Counted from the first letter of the stretch, positions 33,091-45,518 are shown. The stretch: 64,000 nucleotides of DNA from Siphonodentalium dalli (GCA_032622095.1 CP136066.1:99407319-99471318); one strand, 5' to 3'. Translations and numbers: made by a program. The notes: a model not told the origin generated them from the letters alone.

Positions 33091-35786
33091 AGGTGTGTGA
33101 AGTTAGTTCGACGTCCGAGATTCATTCGATATTCGCGTGAAGTCAGTTCGACGTTCGACATTCGATATTAAAAAAAAAATGACGTTTTATGCATGCGGGG
33201 TGCGCCACTAATCCAATTCGTGCTTTCGCTGAAACCTCGTGCGAAATTCCGCGCTTTACCTGTTTTCCAGACAATATCTGAACTTAGAAAATGTACAGTT
33301 ACATGACATATAGCTGTAAAGGGCGCAGGCTGTATTGATGGCCCGATTGAGCTGAAATTTGATAATTAAAGTCACTCCCATATGAGAACTGCACATGCCA
33401 ATCTACAATCCAGACATGGTCAGAATGCGTTTTGAATATCGAATACCAGCCACTATACTCCCGAAAACAAGCCCATTATCTGCTAATTATAGAACTTATT
33501 TTAGGTAGATAATATGCTTAGAATAGCTTCATTTTGAGTCCATTATGTGCTGAAAATTAAAGCGTTTTAGTCACAGTGTCGACTCATAATGAGGCGATTC
33601 TAAGCGGATTATGTGCGGACAATGACACAAATTAGCCGACTTACGAATTTTCAGGTGTACGCTCTTTAAATTTTGTTTTCATTGTGGCCCGCGCCATAAA
33701 CGAAATAACGGATATGACTCCATTTATCTGCTTATATCAGAATCAAGTAATCACAGTATGTACCTATTTCACATTATAGGTGGAGTATGTGCGTATTATA
33801 TACTGCGAGGAAATGTTGCGAATATCATAGCTAATTATCTTTTATTTCGGCTAACATATCGAAAAAAAAATGGCAGAAAAATTGATTGCACTAGGAGACT
33901 TCTATAGACCTAATTCGTGCTCTCCAACTGAAAAATGTTTCACTTTTTTTAGATGAAATTCTATTTCACATTCGTTATTCATTCGATATTCAGATATTCA
34001 TTCGAGATTCGCGTGACGTTAGTACGACGTTCGATATTCGGCACTTGGAGAAAAAAAAATCAGTTTACTTTTATATGCATGAGGGGTGCGCCGTGAGTCC
34101 AATTCGTGCTCTCCCACTGAAACTTCTTGCGAAATTGCACGCTTTACCTGTTTTCCAGACCATAGCTGGACTTAGAAAATGTACACTTACATGACATAGC
34201 TGTAGAGGGCGCAGGCTGTATTGACGGGCCGATTGAGCTGAAATTTGATAATTATAGTCACTCCGATTTGAGAACTGCACATGCCAATCTTCAATCCAGA
34301 CATGGTCAGCATCATGTGTTTTGCATATCGAATACCAGCCACTTCTCCCGAAAACAAGCACATTATCTGATAATAATAGAACTTATTTTAGGTAGATAAT
34401 CAGCTTAGAAATAGCCTCAATTTGAGTCGATAATGTGATAAAAATGAGGCTGTTTTAGTCACATTGTCGACTCATAATTAGGCGCTTCTAAGCAGATTAT
34501 GTGCGGACAATGACACAAATAAGCTAAATCACGACTTTTCAGGTGTACGCTCTTTAAATGTGTTTTCACCGTGGCCCGCACCATAAACGAAATAAAGGAT
34601 ATGACTCCATTATCTGCTTATTTCAGAATCAAATAATCACAGTATGTACCTATTTCACATTATAGGTCGAGTGTGTGCGTATTTCAGCAAGCCAACTCAC
34701 GACTTTTCAGGTGTACGCTCTTTAGCTGTGTTTTCACTGTGGACAGCGCCATTGATAACGAAATAACGGATATGACTCCATTTGCTTATTTCAGAATTAA
34801 ATAATCACAGTATGTACCTATTTCACATTATAGGTCGAGTGTGTGCGTATTTCAGCAAGCCAACTCACGACTTTTCAGGTGTACGCTCTTTAGCTGTGTT
34901 TTCACTGTGGACAGCGCCATTGATAACGAAATAACGGATATGACTCCATTTGCTTATTTCAGAATAAATAATCACAGTATGTACCTATTTCACATTATAG
35001 GTCGATTATGTGCGTATTTCTGCGAGGATAATTATGTTGCGAATACTAAAGCTGGACTAAAAAATTCAACTAACATATCGAAAACAAAAAAAATGGCAGA
35101 AAAACTGATTGCACTAGGAGACTTCTATAGACCTAATTCGTGCTCTCCAACTGACAAATTTTCCCCTTTTTTTTTTAGCTGAAATTTTATTTCACGTTCG
35201 ATATTCATTCGGTATTCAGATATTCATTCGAGATTCGCGTGAAGTTGGTTCGACGTTCGATATTCGGCACTTAGAAAATTAAAAAAAAAAAAAAATTCGT
35301 TTTATGCATGAGGGGTGCGCCACGAGTCCAATCCGCGCTTTTCCGGTTTTCCAGACCATTGCTGAATTTTTTTTTACACTTACACGACATATAGCTGTAG
35401 AGGGCGCAGGCTGTATTGGCGGGCGGATTGAGCTGAAATTTGATAATTATATAGTCAGAGAACTGCACAGGGCAATCTACAGGTCCAGACATGGTCAGCA
35501 TCGTGCGTTTTCAATATCGAATACCATAGCTGGACTGAAAATTTTGGCTAACATATCGAAAAAAAAAAATTCGCAGAAAAATTGAATGCACCAGTATACT
35601 TCTTTTGACCTAATTCGTGCTCTCCAACTCACAAATATTCTACTTTTTTCAGCTGAAATTTTTTTCACGTTCGATATTCTTTCGAGATTCGATTTTTAAT
35701 ATCGAATATTGAATGTCGAACGTCGAACTAACTTCACGTGAATCTCGAATGAATATCGTCGAACGTCGAACAAACTTCACACACCT
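33091..35786. mobile_element. 2.7-kb element with 'aggtgtgtgaagttagttcg' inverted ends and internal duplications
   Basis: The left end AGGTGTGTGAAGTTAGTTCG is mirrored by the right end ('caaacttcacacacct'). Both are followed inward by repeated 'gttcgacgttcgacattcgatatt'. The interior repeats a block 'ttttatgcatg.ggggtgcgcca...ccaattcgtgct...gagggcgcaggctgtattg' at about 33190, 34070 and 35300. A 168-bp unit ('aatcacagtatgtacctatttcacattatagg') is tandemly repeated at about 34633, 34801 and 34968. No transposase ORF. Confidence 0.65.
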
Positions 35787-36935
35787 ATTTGCATAGCCTA
35801 TATACCAGACTGTCGTTGTTAAAAATCAGTTAAACTCTATTTTGGAGATTCTGCTGAATACAAAGTGCTGAACTGGAGTTTGAACTGCTAACTGGGATGG
35901 TGGTCGGTCAAATGGTGTTCTCTCTATGCATTTGGTTTAGGCACATCCATAAAAAGTCATTTGCATAACCTATACCCGACTATCCTCGTTAAAAATCGAT
36001 TAAACGGGATTCGGTGTAATTTGCTGTACTATACCCGATAACGCGCTGAACGGGATTTTGAACTGTTGAACTGGGGTGGAGGTAGGTCAAATGTTATTCT
36101 CGCCATGTATTTAGTTATGGCTCATCGTTAACAAGTCATTTGCATCACATATAGACCGATTTAAAAAATCAGTTAAACTGAGTTTGGGAGAATCTGCTGA
36201 ACTGCTCCAGATATTTAAAGCGCTGAGCGGGATTTTGAAATGTTGAACCGGGGTGGAGGCAGATCTATTGGCGTTTGCTCCATGTATTTCGTTATGGTCC
36301 ATCGATAAAAAGTAATTTGCACAACATATACTCGACTATCCTCGTTAAAAATCGGTTAAACTGCGCTCGGTGGAATCTGCTGAACTGTATCCAATAACGT
36401 GCTGAACGGGATTTTGAACTGTTGAACTAGGGTGGAGGTCGGTCAAATGGTGTTCTCTGTGTGTATTTAATAAAGGCACATCGATCATAAGTCATTTGTA
36501 TAACCTATACCCGACTAACTCCATTATACTTTAGTTAAACTGCGTTCGGGGAATCTTCTGAACTGCTCCATTTGAACTGCTGAAGGGGTTTTGAACTGCT
36601 GAACTGAGGTGGACGTCGGTCAAATGGTTTCCCCTCCCTATATATGGTTATGGCCCATTGATTACAATTAGTCATTTGCGCAACCGAAACTCAACTAACT
36701 TCGTTATAATTCAGTTAAACTGCGTTCGCGAGAATTTGTTGAACTGCAGCCGCCGTACTGCTGAACGAGATTTTGAACTGCTGAACTGGCATGGCGGGCG
36801 GTCAAAACGTGTCCCCTTCCTGTACTGTAATATAACACTTATATTACGTGTCATTTACACAACCCACTACCGACTATCGTCGTTATATTTGAGTTAAACT
36901 GAAATCGGGAAATCTGCTGATCAGCATTTTAGGTG
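35787..36935 (+). repeat. Satellite array, seven ~178-bp monomers
   Basis: 'atttgcataacctatacccgactat' recurs at 35787, 35959, 36138, 36315, 36494, 36674 and 36853, spacing 172-180 bases. Each monomer also carries 'gttaaactg...gaatctgctgaactg' and 'gggattttgaactgttgaactggggtgga...ggtcaaatg'. Monomers differ by point changes, so the array is old. It abuts the right end of the element 33091-35786 with no spacer. Confidence 0.9.
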
Positions 36936-37264
36936 GTAACCTGCTGATCAGCAGCTGATTCAGCGTTTTAGGTATACTCACCTAATTAAATCGTTTCGTT
37001 GATGAAATGTATGAATGAGCAAAATAGAAAAGAATTTCATTGCGTCGATTCGATTCTGATGATATCCCTGTGAGTAAGGAGGAAATGTTAGATATTATAA
37101 ATTGGTGGGTTGCAATCCTGTCGCATCTTTCGGTTACATAAGGGGGGGGGGGGGCTAAAAAAATAATGAAAGACATCTTCTACACCGTATCCACATATGC
37201 ATTTAGAGGTTTAAGAAATAAAATTGTTGTACATATCTGATTTGAGTTCAGCAGTGTAAGATGC
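36936..37264. other. Intergenic; no gene seen
   Basis: Short poly-G run near 37142-37153. Otherwise unassigned, possibly the 3' end of the minus-strand LINE that follows. Confidence 0.35.
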
Positions 37265-39375
37265 TTAGTGTTCTTGGACCATTGCAGTAAAGAATTGGGG
37301 AGGTTTCGTGGGTGCAGGGTCAATTAATTTCAAATTCATCTTAAATTCAGGAAGAGTACTTACAACTTGTAATAGGCTTTGGTTCTTTATTCCAAGATAA
37401 CGTACAGTTAGGTAATAAGAGTTAATGATATGTTCTGTATGGGAACGGTATGAATGGAATTTGTCAGGGTTGCGCATATCATGTCGATCGACTACTGGCA
37501 ATTTGTCTGGAACGGGGTGGCAACATGAGCGTGAGCTAATTGGGGACTTGGTTATTTATTATTTAAAACATGGTGTGCAACTCGTCTAGTTTCAAGTCTT
37601 GGCCATCCTACTTCGTCAAACAAGCGATTAATATATACAGAACGCGTTAATCCTGTGACTATTCTTGCAGCGTCCTTGTGTAGGACGTCGAACTTTTTAA
37701 ATAAGTAATATGTTGCTGTGCTCCACACTGCATCGGCATAGTCGTTAAGATATATGTTATGTATATTTTTCCAAGCGACTTTCAGTCTAGGTCGTACTTC
37801 AGTCGTCTTATTTGTGAGAGGCGTGATGTTGCTTTGTTTGCTATTGTATTTACATGAGTGTTCAGTTTAGATTCGATTGTATTCCAAGTCCAAGATGTTC
37901 GTGTGAGTTTGTAAATAATACATTTTCTTGTTCGAATTTTAAATTCGGGTTCAAGTTGTTATTTGTAAGGGAAAAGGAAATTGTCCTAGATTCCGTTGGG
38001 ATAAATTTCACTAGCCATTTATTTGCCCAGTCTGCAACTTTTTCAAGGTCTTCGTTCATACTCTTGGTTCGTATATCAATGTCATAGTGGGTAGTCACCA
38101 GGCATGTATCGTCTGCGTACATTCTCGTGGCTGTATTATTGTGATCATGGATGTCGTTTATATAAACTAAAAATAAGAAAGGGCCAATAATCGAGCCTTG
38201 ATGGACTCCTCCTGGGATAATTTAAAAGTTTAGTTTAAACATATTTTATTTTAACCAATATAATGTACAAAATTCACGGTATGATGATGAGAGATATTGA
38301 TGGTTATAATGGGATTTGGCAGTAAGCATAATGCTTATCTTAAGCCATCTCCTACACGTATGAAATAATGAATGGTGACCGTTTCATACAGACAAAACTA
38401 GAATGTACATTTCGATGTATATGAATGTATACAGCTCAAGAAATTACTTACTGTTATTGTTAATTATAATGTGCCTTAAAAGTTTGAGAAGGCGTTGTTT
38501 ACTGAGACCCTCTGTTCAGGATTGAACAGATAATCTTTTAGCCACTCTAAGAGATTTCCAGAGGCTCCATATTGATCCAATTTATATAGCAGCTCTTTGT
38601 GCCATACTCCCTCGAACGCCTTAGATATATCGAAAAATACTGCAATGTATAAAGGCTGTTGTCGAGACTATAGCACAGGTTGTGATATAGTTATATTAAC
38701 TGGTATATTGTATTATGGTCAGGGAGGAAACCAGACTGGTGTGAAGTATGTCATTCTATGCTGTATGACCACTTTTTCGAGAAAAAATATTCCCAATGGC
38801 AGAAGAAGAGATATTGGTCGGTAATCAGTTGGATCGTTTTTTTTAAATAGGGATGACGTTGACTTTTTTTCCAGGTCATTGGAAACTTACCAAGTTCCAA
38901 TGATTTTTTTTATTATAAATTATTAATAGGGGATTGCGATATTTTCGGCAGTAGTAAGCAACATTTTTGGGCTGATGCTATTATACACCTTATTTAAATT
39001 TAATGATTTTATAATAAGCGCATACAATACTTTGATATGTGATTGGGATTTCGCATAGTTTGTTATTGGATCTACGGGGAAATAAAGGAGGTTTTTGCCA
39101 TCGTCTTGTATAGTGGCATCATAAATGAATCTTGCATGGATACACCAAGCTTTTTCGTAATCATCGGTTGCATATGATTTCCCATCCATTAATACGTCGC
39201 CTTGGGGACAATAAAGAGGTGGGTATTCGTAAATTACTTTTTATGAAGTAGATAATTCATAATATGCCAGAAATCGCGGGGGTGGGGGTTTCATTTATTT
39301 TCTCCTCGAGTTTAGTTTCGAATTGAGATTTCGTATACTTTTTATGTTGCTAATTTATTCAATTGGATAGTAGGC
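37265..39375 (-). pseudogene. Decayed LINE (non-LTR retrotransposon) reverse transcriptase
   Basis: On the minus strand, broken frames spell a non-LTR reverse transcriptase in order. DPTDYRPISLL lies near 38845-38810; FDISKAFEGVWHKELLYKL near 38630-38570; GVHQGSIIGPFLFLVYINDI near 38210-38150; YADDTCLV near 38120-38100, the catalytic motif, intact; and a C-terminal thumb/linker to about 37265. Frameshifts, stops and a 245-bp insertion (38232-38476) inactivate it. Clade uncertain (Jockey/CR1-like). Confidence 0.8.
38232..38476 (-). mobile_element. 245-bp insertion in the LINE with 10-bp target duplication
   Basis: TTAAAAGTTT stands on both sides (38222-38231 and 38477-38486), splitting the LINE frame between '...NNAFSNF' and 'PGGVHQG'. 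Read on the minus strand it ends 'aataaaatatgtttaaact', like a short A-rich tail, which suggests a SINE or the truncated 3' end of another retroelement. No A/B-box promoter was recognised. Confidence 0.6.
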
Positions 39376-40308
39376 CCATACTCAACAACTTCTGCGCAGC
39401 TCAACAATAGGAGCTTTTATAGGGTATTGGCACCAGTCTCGTAATTTACACGTATATCAGTTTAATAGTACTGACCCCTGGTGTCAGTTCAATAAAACTT
39501 CTACATCTAAATTACAAGTCGATAAAAATGAAAGTTATTGGTTTATAACCGTAGATCCCGGGGGCGTTTTGTGCGCACAAACTAGGGAGGCCCAAATGTC
39601 CCAAATTCCAAGTGGATAGTATTAATTCAAGCTGAATTTTCTATAATTATCTTTACGGAAATGTTCTGTAATTCAACAACATGCAATCAATCTGCAGTTG
39701 ATATAGAGCCTTTATTTGCACAATCAATTAGTGTCCAGCAATGAATGTTTTCAACATCCCAATTTATATAGGGACATCCTCAAATGCAGAAGAGGTGTCC
39801 CCAACAAATCTCTGGATTCTTCCCTTCATGCATTAGGAATAAGAATCCCACTACTATAAAGCGACATGTTGTATGGTCGACTATAGTACTCAAAATTTAA
39901 TAGTCTTGTATAAATTATGGAAAATGAAAGTATTACATGGTCCCTGTTTTGACACCCAGAATACAACAAGAAGATACTGATATAATATTTAATTTGAGGA
40001 TTAAACTTAATCACTTAACATCTTTCAATCGTCCACAGAGAGAATTAGGTTAGTATCATTTAGTAAGCATGTTCATCTGTGTACAGTCACTACAGTGATA
40101 ATAAATCTCTATATCCACGACTTGCCATCACAACTCCAGTCACCAGACCTGCGTTATGCCTACGACTTCACTGAAATAGAAACGCATTATAATATATACA
40201 TGTACATTGACACAATATTCAAGATGCCCTTTTCGATTAGACATCACAAAAACACAAGTTGTACGTTTTATACCGGTACCAGAACATATAATTAGATTGC
40301 GCAATTAG
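39376..40308. other. Intergenic; no gene seen
   Basis: AT-rich, no recognised feature. Confidence 0.35.
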
Positions 40309-40725
40309 TTAAAGGTACTCAACCCGATCAGACGGTCCCACACCATCAATATACAACATTTGTTCAAAATACGCTTTGGTTATCAGAATCGATTTATTGC
40401 AACAAAATAATGCTAACCACTGTCAAATATGGTATCAAATTTCCCAAAAACATGTTATTCATCAACACGAAATTTGACCGTATTACCACTTGATTTTAGA
40501 GTTTATCCATCTGCATCCGCAATTTTGCCCAAGACCCTTCGTTTGACCATGTGTTTCTGGGCCACATATTATTACACATTTCGAGAAATAACAAACTTCA
40601 AAAATCGACATCTAATCACTCTGAGCTTTGATGGGTGGGTTCCTCGACTCGAATCAAATATTTTTTACCCCCGAAGCCAAATAAATAGTAATTTAGGAGC
40701 GTCTGATCGGATTGAGTACCTTTAA
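40309..40725 (-). mobile_element. TTAAAGGTACTC-family MITE, copy 4
   Basis: Inverted ends TTAAAGGTACTCAACCCGAT and ATCGGATTGAGTACCTTTAA, TTAA on both sides. Aligns end to end with copy 2 in reverse orientation. The ORF at 40429-40725 is within the MITE and is not a gene. Confidence 0.85.
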
Positions 40726-40774
40726 TACGAGGTTCTGGTGGTCCACCTAAATCGCACACGATTGAATATCGAAA

Positions 40775-41345
40775 GATATATACTTAATCGGGGTTCTCGA
40801 TTAGATAGCGATTGGTATTTAATCGGAGTAACACGTGTCATGCGAGGTTATAGGATTGTATTTCGAAATGTGTATCACGAGTTAATCGGAAGGGCGATAA
40901 CCCAATATAGAACGTACTTCGGCGAAACAACGGAGATTTCTCATAAATAATTTACAACACCACAAGTGATCAACTCTTTAACCATTTCAGAGCCAAGTCT
41001 GATTTTTGTATCAACCCATATTTCCTTGATCATTTTTCAAAATTACTGATTATAATAATGTGATACACTGATGGAAAGAGTTCTTGATAATGTGATACAT
41101 CGATGGAAAGAGCTCTTAAGAGCTCTTTCCATCAATGTATCACATTATTATAATCAATAAATTTGAAAAATGATGAAGGAAATATGGGTTGATACAAACA
41201 TCGGACTTGGCACTGAAAGGGTTAAAACACTTCTTCAAACATCTCCGCTATTTCGTCAATACAATCCTAAGCCTTGTGTGACACCTGTTACTCCGATTGA
41301 ACAGCAATCGCTATCTAACCGTGAACCCCGATCTCTAAGCATATA
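40775..41345. repeat. Foldback element with a second hairpin at its centre
   Basis: The outer left arm 'aatcggggttctcgattagatagcgattgg...aatcggagtaacacgtgtcatg' is mirrored by 'gtgtgacacctgttactccgattgaac...caatcgctatctaaccgtgaaccccgat'. Inside, 40978-41226 is another inverted repeat ('aaccatttcagagccaagtc...aaatatgggttgataca...cacattattataatcaa'), whose centre is 'agagctcttaagagctct' near 41116. Confidence 0.75.
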
Positions 41346-41942
41346 TATACAGACTTCATCGGAAAGGTTCAAATAAATATTCGGCAAAACAGAACATCAA
41401 ACTTTGTTGGGCGCTTCTAGTCATCATTGATAATATATTGCATGACACCTTAACAATTTGCTCGAGGCTTTGTAGATTGGTTCACTAACCACCCCGAATG
41501 CCAAAGTAGATCAGTGTTGAGGTCTGGGGGCAACGCATGTGTTTGAAGTAATCAGTTGAAACAAAGGTTTGTAAGACAACATTTTTTTTACCTGCTATAA
41601 TAGTACGTGGGCTGAGGCTAAATTGTGTTGATCTTTTGGAAATTGCTATCATGCATGCCCTTTCCATGGAATGTTCCCTGACAATCTAATTTTGCTATGT
41701 TATGATCCACATTATCGGTCACACATTGCGTAACTGTTCCGGGAAAATAATCGGCTAGAATATCGCCAGGACGTTCGGTTTAGATGACAGACTGTTTATA
41801 TCTCTCTACTTCGTCATATGAGTATCCCAGCATAGATAACTCATTCACCAACCATTTGTGTTATAACATATCGTGATATATCGCGGCCAATAGCAGATTG
41901 AATTATGGAGTGTCCAAGGCTATTTATCTTCAAATCGGATGC
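41346..41942. other. Intergenic; no gene seen
   Basis: No exon or repeat boundary recognised. Confidence 0.35.
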
Positions 41943-42029
41943 GGAAAATTACTAAAATACCAATATATATGTAGACTATACCAGTACACTGATTTAGTCT
42001 ATATTGGTATTTTAGTAATTTTCCCCAGG
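41943..42029. repeat. Hairpin 'aaaattactaaaataccaatata'
   Basis: The left arm 'aaaattactaaaataccaat...gtagactata' is mirrored by 'tagtctatattggtattttagtaatttt', with a loop around 41980-41993. Arms of about 35-40 bases, almost perfect. Confidence 0.75.
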
Positions 42030-42394
42030 GGCCTGTGGATGGAATCAGAACATTTAACAGCATGTACAAATAATGGGGAATCCACTTTCGACCCCGCGAC
42101 CAATGGAAGATATATCTTCACTGGTTGATTACTCATACACAGTCTCTCTTATTTCTGCTCGTAATATCCTTGCTGCTGTCAGTTTCCTCTTCAATACTAT
42201 CTCTCTTATCACAGTACGATTTTTCGTGTATGATAAATTTTGCCATGAATGTTCCGGAAACACGCTATGTTGTTCCTCAACATATGCGAAAATTATAAAA
42301 TCTCACCGTAGTGGTCCTGTAGTTTCTCTGTGAGCCATTTATACTATGCACATAAGAATCACCCGCAGTTTGCATGCAACTCCCCCAGATGGTA

Positions 42395-42500
42395 TGCGGC
42401 TGATACGGACCCTGGCTCATACGGACCCTGGTTCATAAGGCCCCTGGTTTTTACGGACCACCGGCTGTTACGGACACTGGCTTATACGAACTTCGGCTCA
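42395..42500 (+). repeat. Minisatellite 'acggaccctggctcat'
   Basis: About six imperfect copies of a 15-17 base unit: acggaccctggctcat, acggaccctggttcat, aaggcccctggttttt, acggaccaccggctgtt, acggacactggcttat, acgaacttcggctcac. Confidence 0.8.
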
Positions 42501-42739
42501 CATTTTGCGGCTGCTTGGTAAAATTACTACGGACATATATAATAATATGGTGTATCTACAGGACACCAACAGAGGTCAAATAGAACACATTTTACCAGGT
42601 ACATAACCGTGTGGTTTAAAATTAGCAAAAGTGTCTATTTCTGTGTCACTGGCGGGGATTGGAGTCGGGGATCTTCACCAACGTAACAAATACACGTTTA
42701 TAAATATATTCCAAGCATTGATCAGACATATATAATAGA

Positions 42740-43364
42740 CTAGCCGATGAGCCCGACGTTGTCCGGGCTATTCAAAAACCAAATTTCAAGTCGATAGCTC
42801 TACCCGTTTCCGAGATCTGGTCTGCGCATGCGCGAAGCTGGCGTCGCACGGGCTCGGCGACCAGATAAAATTCGTATCCGGGGCAAGATACATTCACATA
42901 CCAAATTTCAAGTAAGTCGATAGCTCTACCCGTTTCCGAGATCTGGTCTGTGCATGTGCGAAGCTGGCGTCGCACGGGCTCGGCGATCCGATAAAATTCG
43001 TATCCGGGGCAAGATACATTCACATACCAAATTTCAAGTCGATAGCTCCACCCGTTTCCGAGATCTTGTCTGTTCCCGTATATCTCTCTGCAGATGCTAA
43101 TAACGTTGAATGGTAAACAGACGCTCTTTATAGCGCTGCTTAAAAAAAAAACGCTCATTAAATTATCACTTGATTAACCACCGCAGTGCCGTTTTTTGTG
43201 ACTGAGAGTGGAGAACGGGTGCTCTGGGCTTCTCCAAAATGCGACGTCGACGATTCCCGTGCGATTTTACCTTTGGATAGGAAGTTTGGTCTCGATCGGT
43301 CAACCTGTTTTCGATTCTATAAAGGACATACAGGCAGACAGAGGTCTTCAAAATATATAATAGA
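42740..43364 (-). mobile_element. Helitron-like (pearl/HINE-type) array, element 1
   Basis: Minus-strand element. The 3' end CTAG at 42740-42743 is preceded (reading minus) by the 'agcccggacaacgtcgggct' hairpin, then 'gcgcatgcgc' core monomers spaced about 120 bases. The 5' end is TCTATTATATATTTTGAAGA at 43364. A unique stretch near 43080-43330 distinguishes it from element 2. Confidence 0.7.
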
Positions 43365-43814
43365 CTAGCCGATGAGCCCGACGTTGTCCGGGCTATTCAA
43401 AAACCAAATTTCAAGTCGATAGCTCCACCCGTTTCCGATATCTCGTCAGCGCATGCGCGAAGCTGGCGTCGCACGGGCTCGGCGACCCGATAAAATTCGT
43501 ATCCGGGGCAAGATACATTCACATAGCAAATTTCAAGTCGATAGCTCCACCCGTTTCCGAGATCTCGTCTGCGCATGCGCGAAGCTGGTGTCGCACGGGC
43601 TCGGCGACCCGATAAAATTCATATCCGGGGCAAGATACATTCACATAGCAAATTTCAAGTCGATAGCTCCACCCGTTTCCGAGATCTCGTCTGCGCATGC
43701 GCGAAGCGGGCGCCGCACGGGCTCGCCAATACGACAACGTTCACCGCCTGGTCAAACTACACACACGTACCAAGTTTCGTCCCGATCGGTCGAGAATCGT
43801 AGATTTGTATTAAT

Positions 43815-43846
<32 letters not shown>

Positions 43847-43878
43847 TACAGACAGAGGTCTTCAAAATATATATGAGA
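43365..43878 (-). mobile_element. Helitron-like (pearl/HINE-type) array, element 2
   Basis: Head-to-tail with element 1. CTAG at 43365-43368, the same hairpin, three core monomers ('gcgcatgcgcgaagc' near 43451, 43571, 43692), a (GACA)n tract at 43814-43850, and 5' end TCTCATATATATTTTGAAGA at 43878. The mirror image of 28698-29259 across the window. Confidence 0.75.
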
Positions 43879-44440
43879 CTAGCCGATGAGCCCGACGTTA
43901 ATGTCCGGGCTATTCAAAAACCAAATTTCAAGTAGATAGCTCCACCGTTTCAGAGATCTGGTCTGCGCATGCGCGAAGCTGGCGTCGCACGGGCTCGGCG
44001 ACCCGATAAAATTCGTATCCGGGGCAAGATACATTCACATAGCAAATTTCAAGTCGATAGCTCCACCCGTTTCCGAGATCTCGTCTTTTGTTTTTCATGA
44101 ATTAATTCATGGTACCCGTCCCTCAAAGACTGACCCGATGAAAAATTCCCCTGTTCCTAGGACATATATGACACAACAACCCATTATGCCTTTTTAATCG
44201 AGATTATTGCATTCCGCGTTTCGTTTTGCATCCGTATTTTACGCATGGGTAGCTGTTTAGCAGCTTCGATTGTAATAAAGAGCGTTAATCCTTAACACCT
44301 CCGAATATGGTCAATATAAAGATAGTTAATGCCTTAACCCTCAAAGTGGCGTTTGCGGTGATTTTGATGATGATTGGGAGTGGAGAATGGGTGCTCAGAG
44401 CTTGTCCAAAACATGCGCAATGATAGCTGGTCTCGATATG
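43879..44440 (-). mobile_element. Helitron-like (pearl/HINE-type) array, element 3, 5' end unclear
   Basis: CTAG at 43879 and the hairpin (with a 2-base insertion in the loop), one to two core monomers, then sequence that becomes similar to the tail of element 1 ('gggagtggagaatgggtgctcagagcttgtccaaaa' near 44377-44411). No clean 5' end found. Confidence 0.55.
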
Positions 44441-45347
44441 TGTTCCCATTCAGGGACAGCCACTTGAAAGTGATGTATGTGTCATTGTCTAAAATATGCA
44501 TAACGTCAATTATTGAGCAATAATCGTTCAGACGAAACTGTAGTAGCTCTTCAACAGCGAAATCTCGTCAATTCAATTTCACAGTGGTAAACGTTGATAC
44601 AAACTTTCAGTGTCAACAATATATCTTTAATTATCATACATTGATGGAATTAGGTTACTATACACTCTTAAACCCAGAGTACCATGTGGTAACTACGTAG
44701 GTACTCTACCTGTACAATGTGGAGTAACAAAATGTTAGCACATTGTACTATTGAGTGCTTGTTCAGGTACTTCGCATTTTCCATGCGATGTTAATATTAT
44801 GTTTATTATTTTGTTTAATTGATGATGCAATCGTGAACGTCGGTAAGCTCTCAACTTGTTGAATAAACCGTAAACAATTTATGAATTGAAATATTGTTTG
44901 GTATATCGGTAAATCAGCCCTTGAAATAACTACGACGAAAGGCGATGCGTAGGAAAAGCCGTATACGCCAATATAGAGTGTATGGAATAATATTAGGGCC
45001 ATCATAGCTTGTTCTGGCTAAAAAAAAAACGAAAAAAAACTTCACATAAATGCACAGTTCTTATCAAACATAATAATGTTCCAAACAATTCAATTAAAAC
45101 AAATAGATATGATTACAATGTATGTATCGAAATTAGGACGCAACTATGCGAAATAAAGAGGGGAACGGTTTACAAAAGGTACGTTTTATGTGACCTCGAT
45201 TCGAATGTGCACAAACCATTTAAGCTATACTTTAGTATAATTGCGACGTCTACTCCCCATTGACTATCGATCACGGTGAGGTCCAAGATGGTTTCATTGT
45301 TTGAAGTAGGGTAAACAAAACTAACAAGAATGGATCATGGTATAAAC
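44441..45347. other. Intergenic or 3' region of the lectin gene; no exon recognised
   Basis: Downstream, on the minus strand, of the transmembrane exon of the lectin gene. A last coding exon with the cytoplasmic tail and a poly-A signal is expected here or further left, but I could not identify it. An 80-codon minus ORF at 44763-45005 has no supporting splice acceptor. Confidence 0.35.
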
Positions 45348-45455
45348 AAAATACACGCATAGTGTTTCTGAATAACAAATTCGCCAAAGCTCGTGGCGTA
45401 AATCGCCAATCCCACCAGTGGTTTAAATTTGTTATTCAGCAAACTATGCGTGTAC
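45348..45455. repeat. Hairpin 'acacgcatagtgtttctgaataacaaatt'
   Basis: The left arm 'tacacgcatagtgtttctgaataacaaatt' is mirrored by 'aatttgttattcagcaaactatgcgtgta'. The spacer contains 'gctcgtggcgtaaatcgcc'. It lies about 65 bases beyond the donor of the transmembrane exon. Confidence 0.7.
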
Positions 45456-45518
45456 TCTATAATTGTAACACTCAATAATCAATACAGACAGTAAGGATTA
45501 CAAGATCTATAAACTTAC

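Noticed and set aside
43453-43935. 160-codon plus ORF with repeated MREAGVARARRPDKIRIRG
   Set aside because: It runs over Helitron-like core monomers in antisense and matches equivalent frames at 28766-29115; no codon-level sign of selection.
44763-45005. Minus ORF as the last lectin exon (cytoplasmic tail)
   Set aside because: No clear acceptor leading into it in the required phase; the sequence is hydrophobic rather than tail-like.
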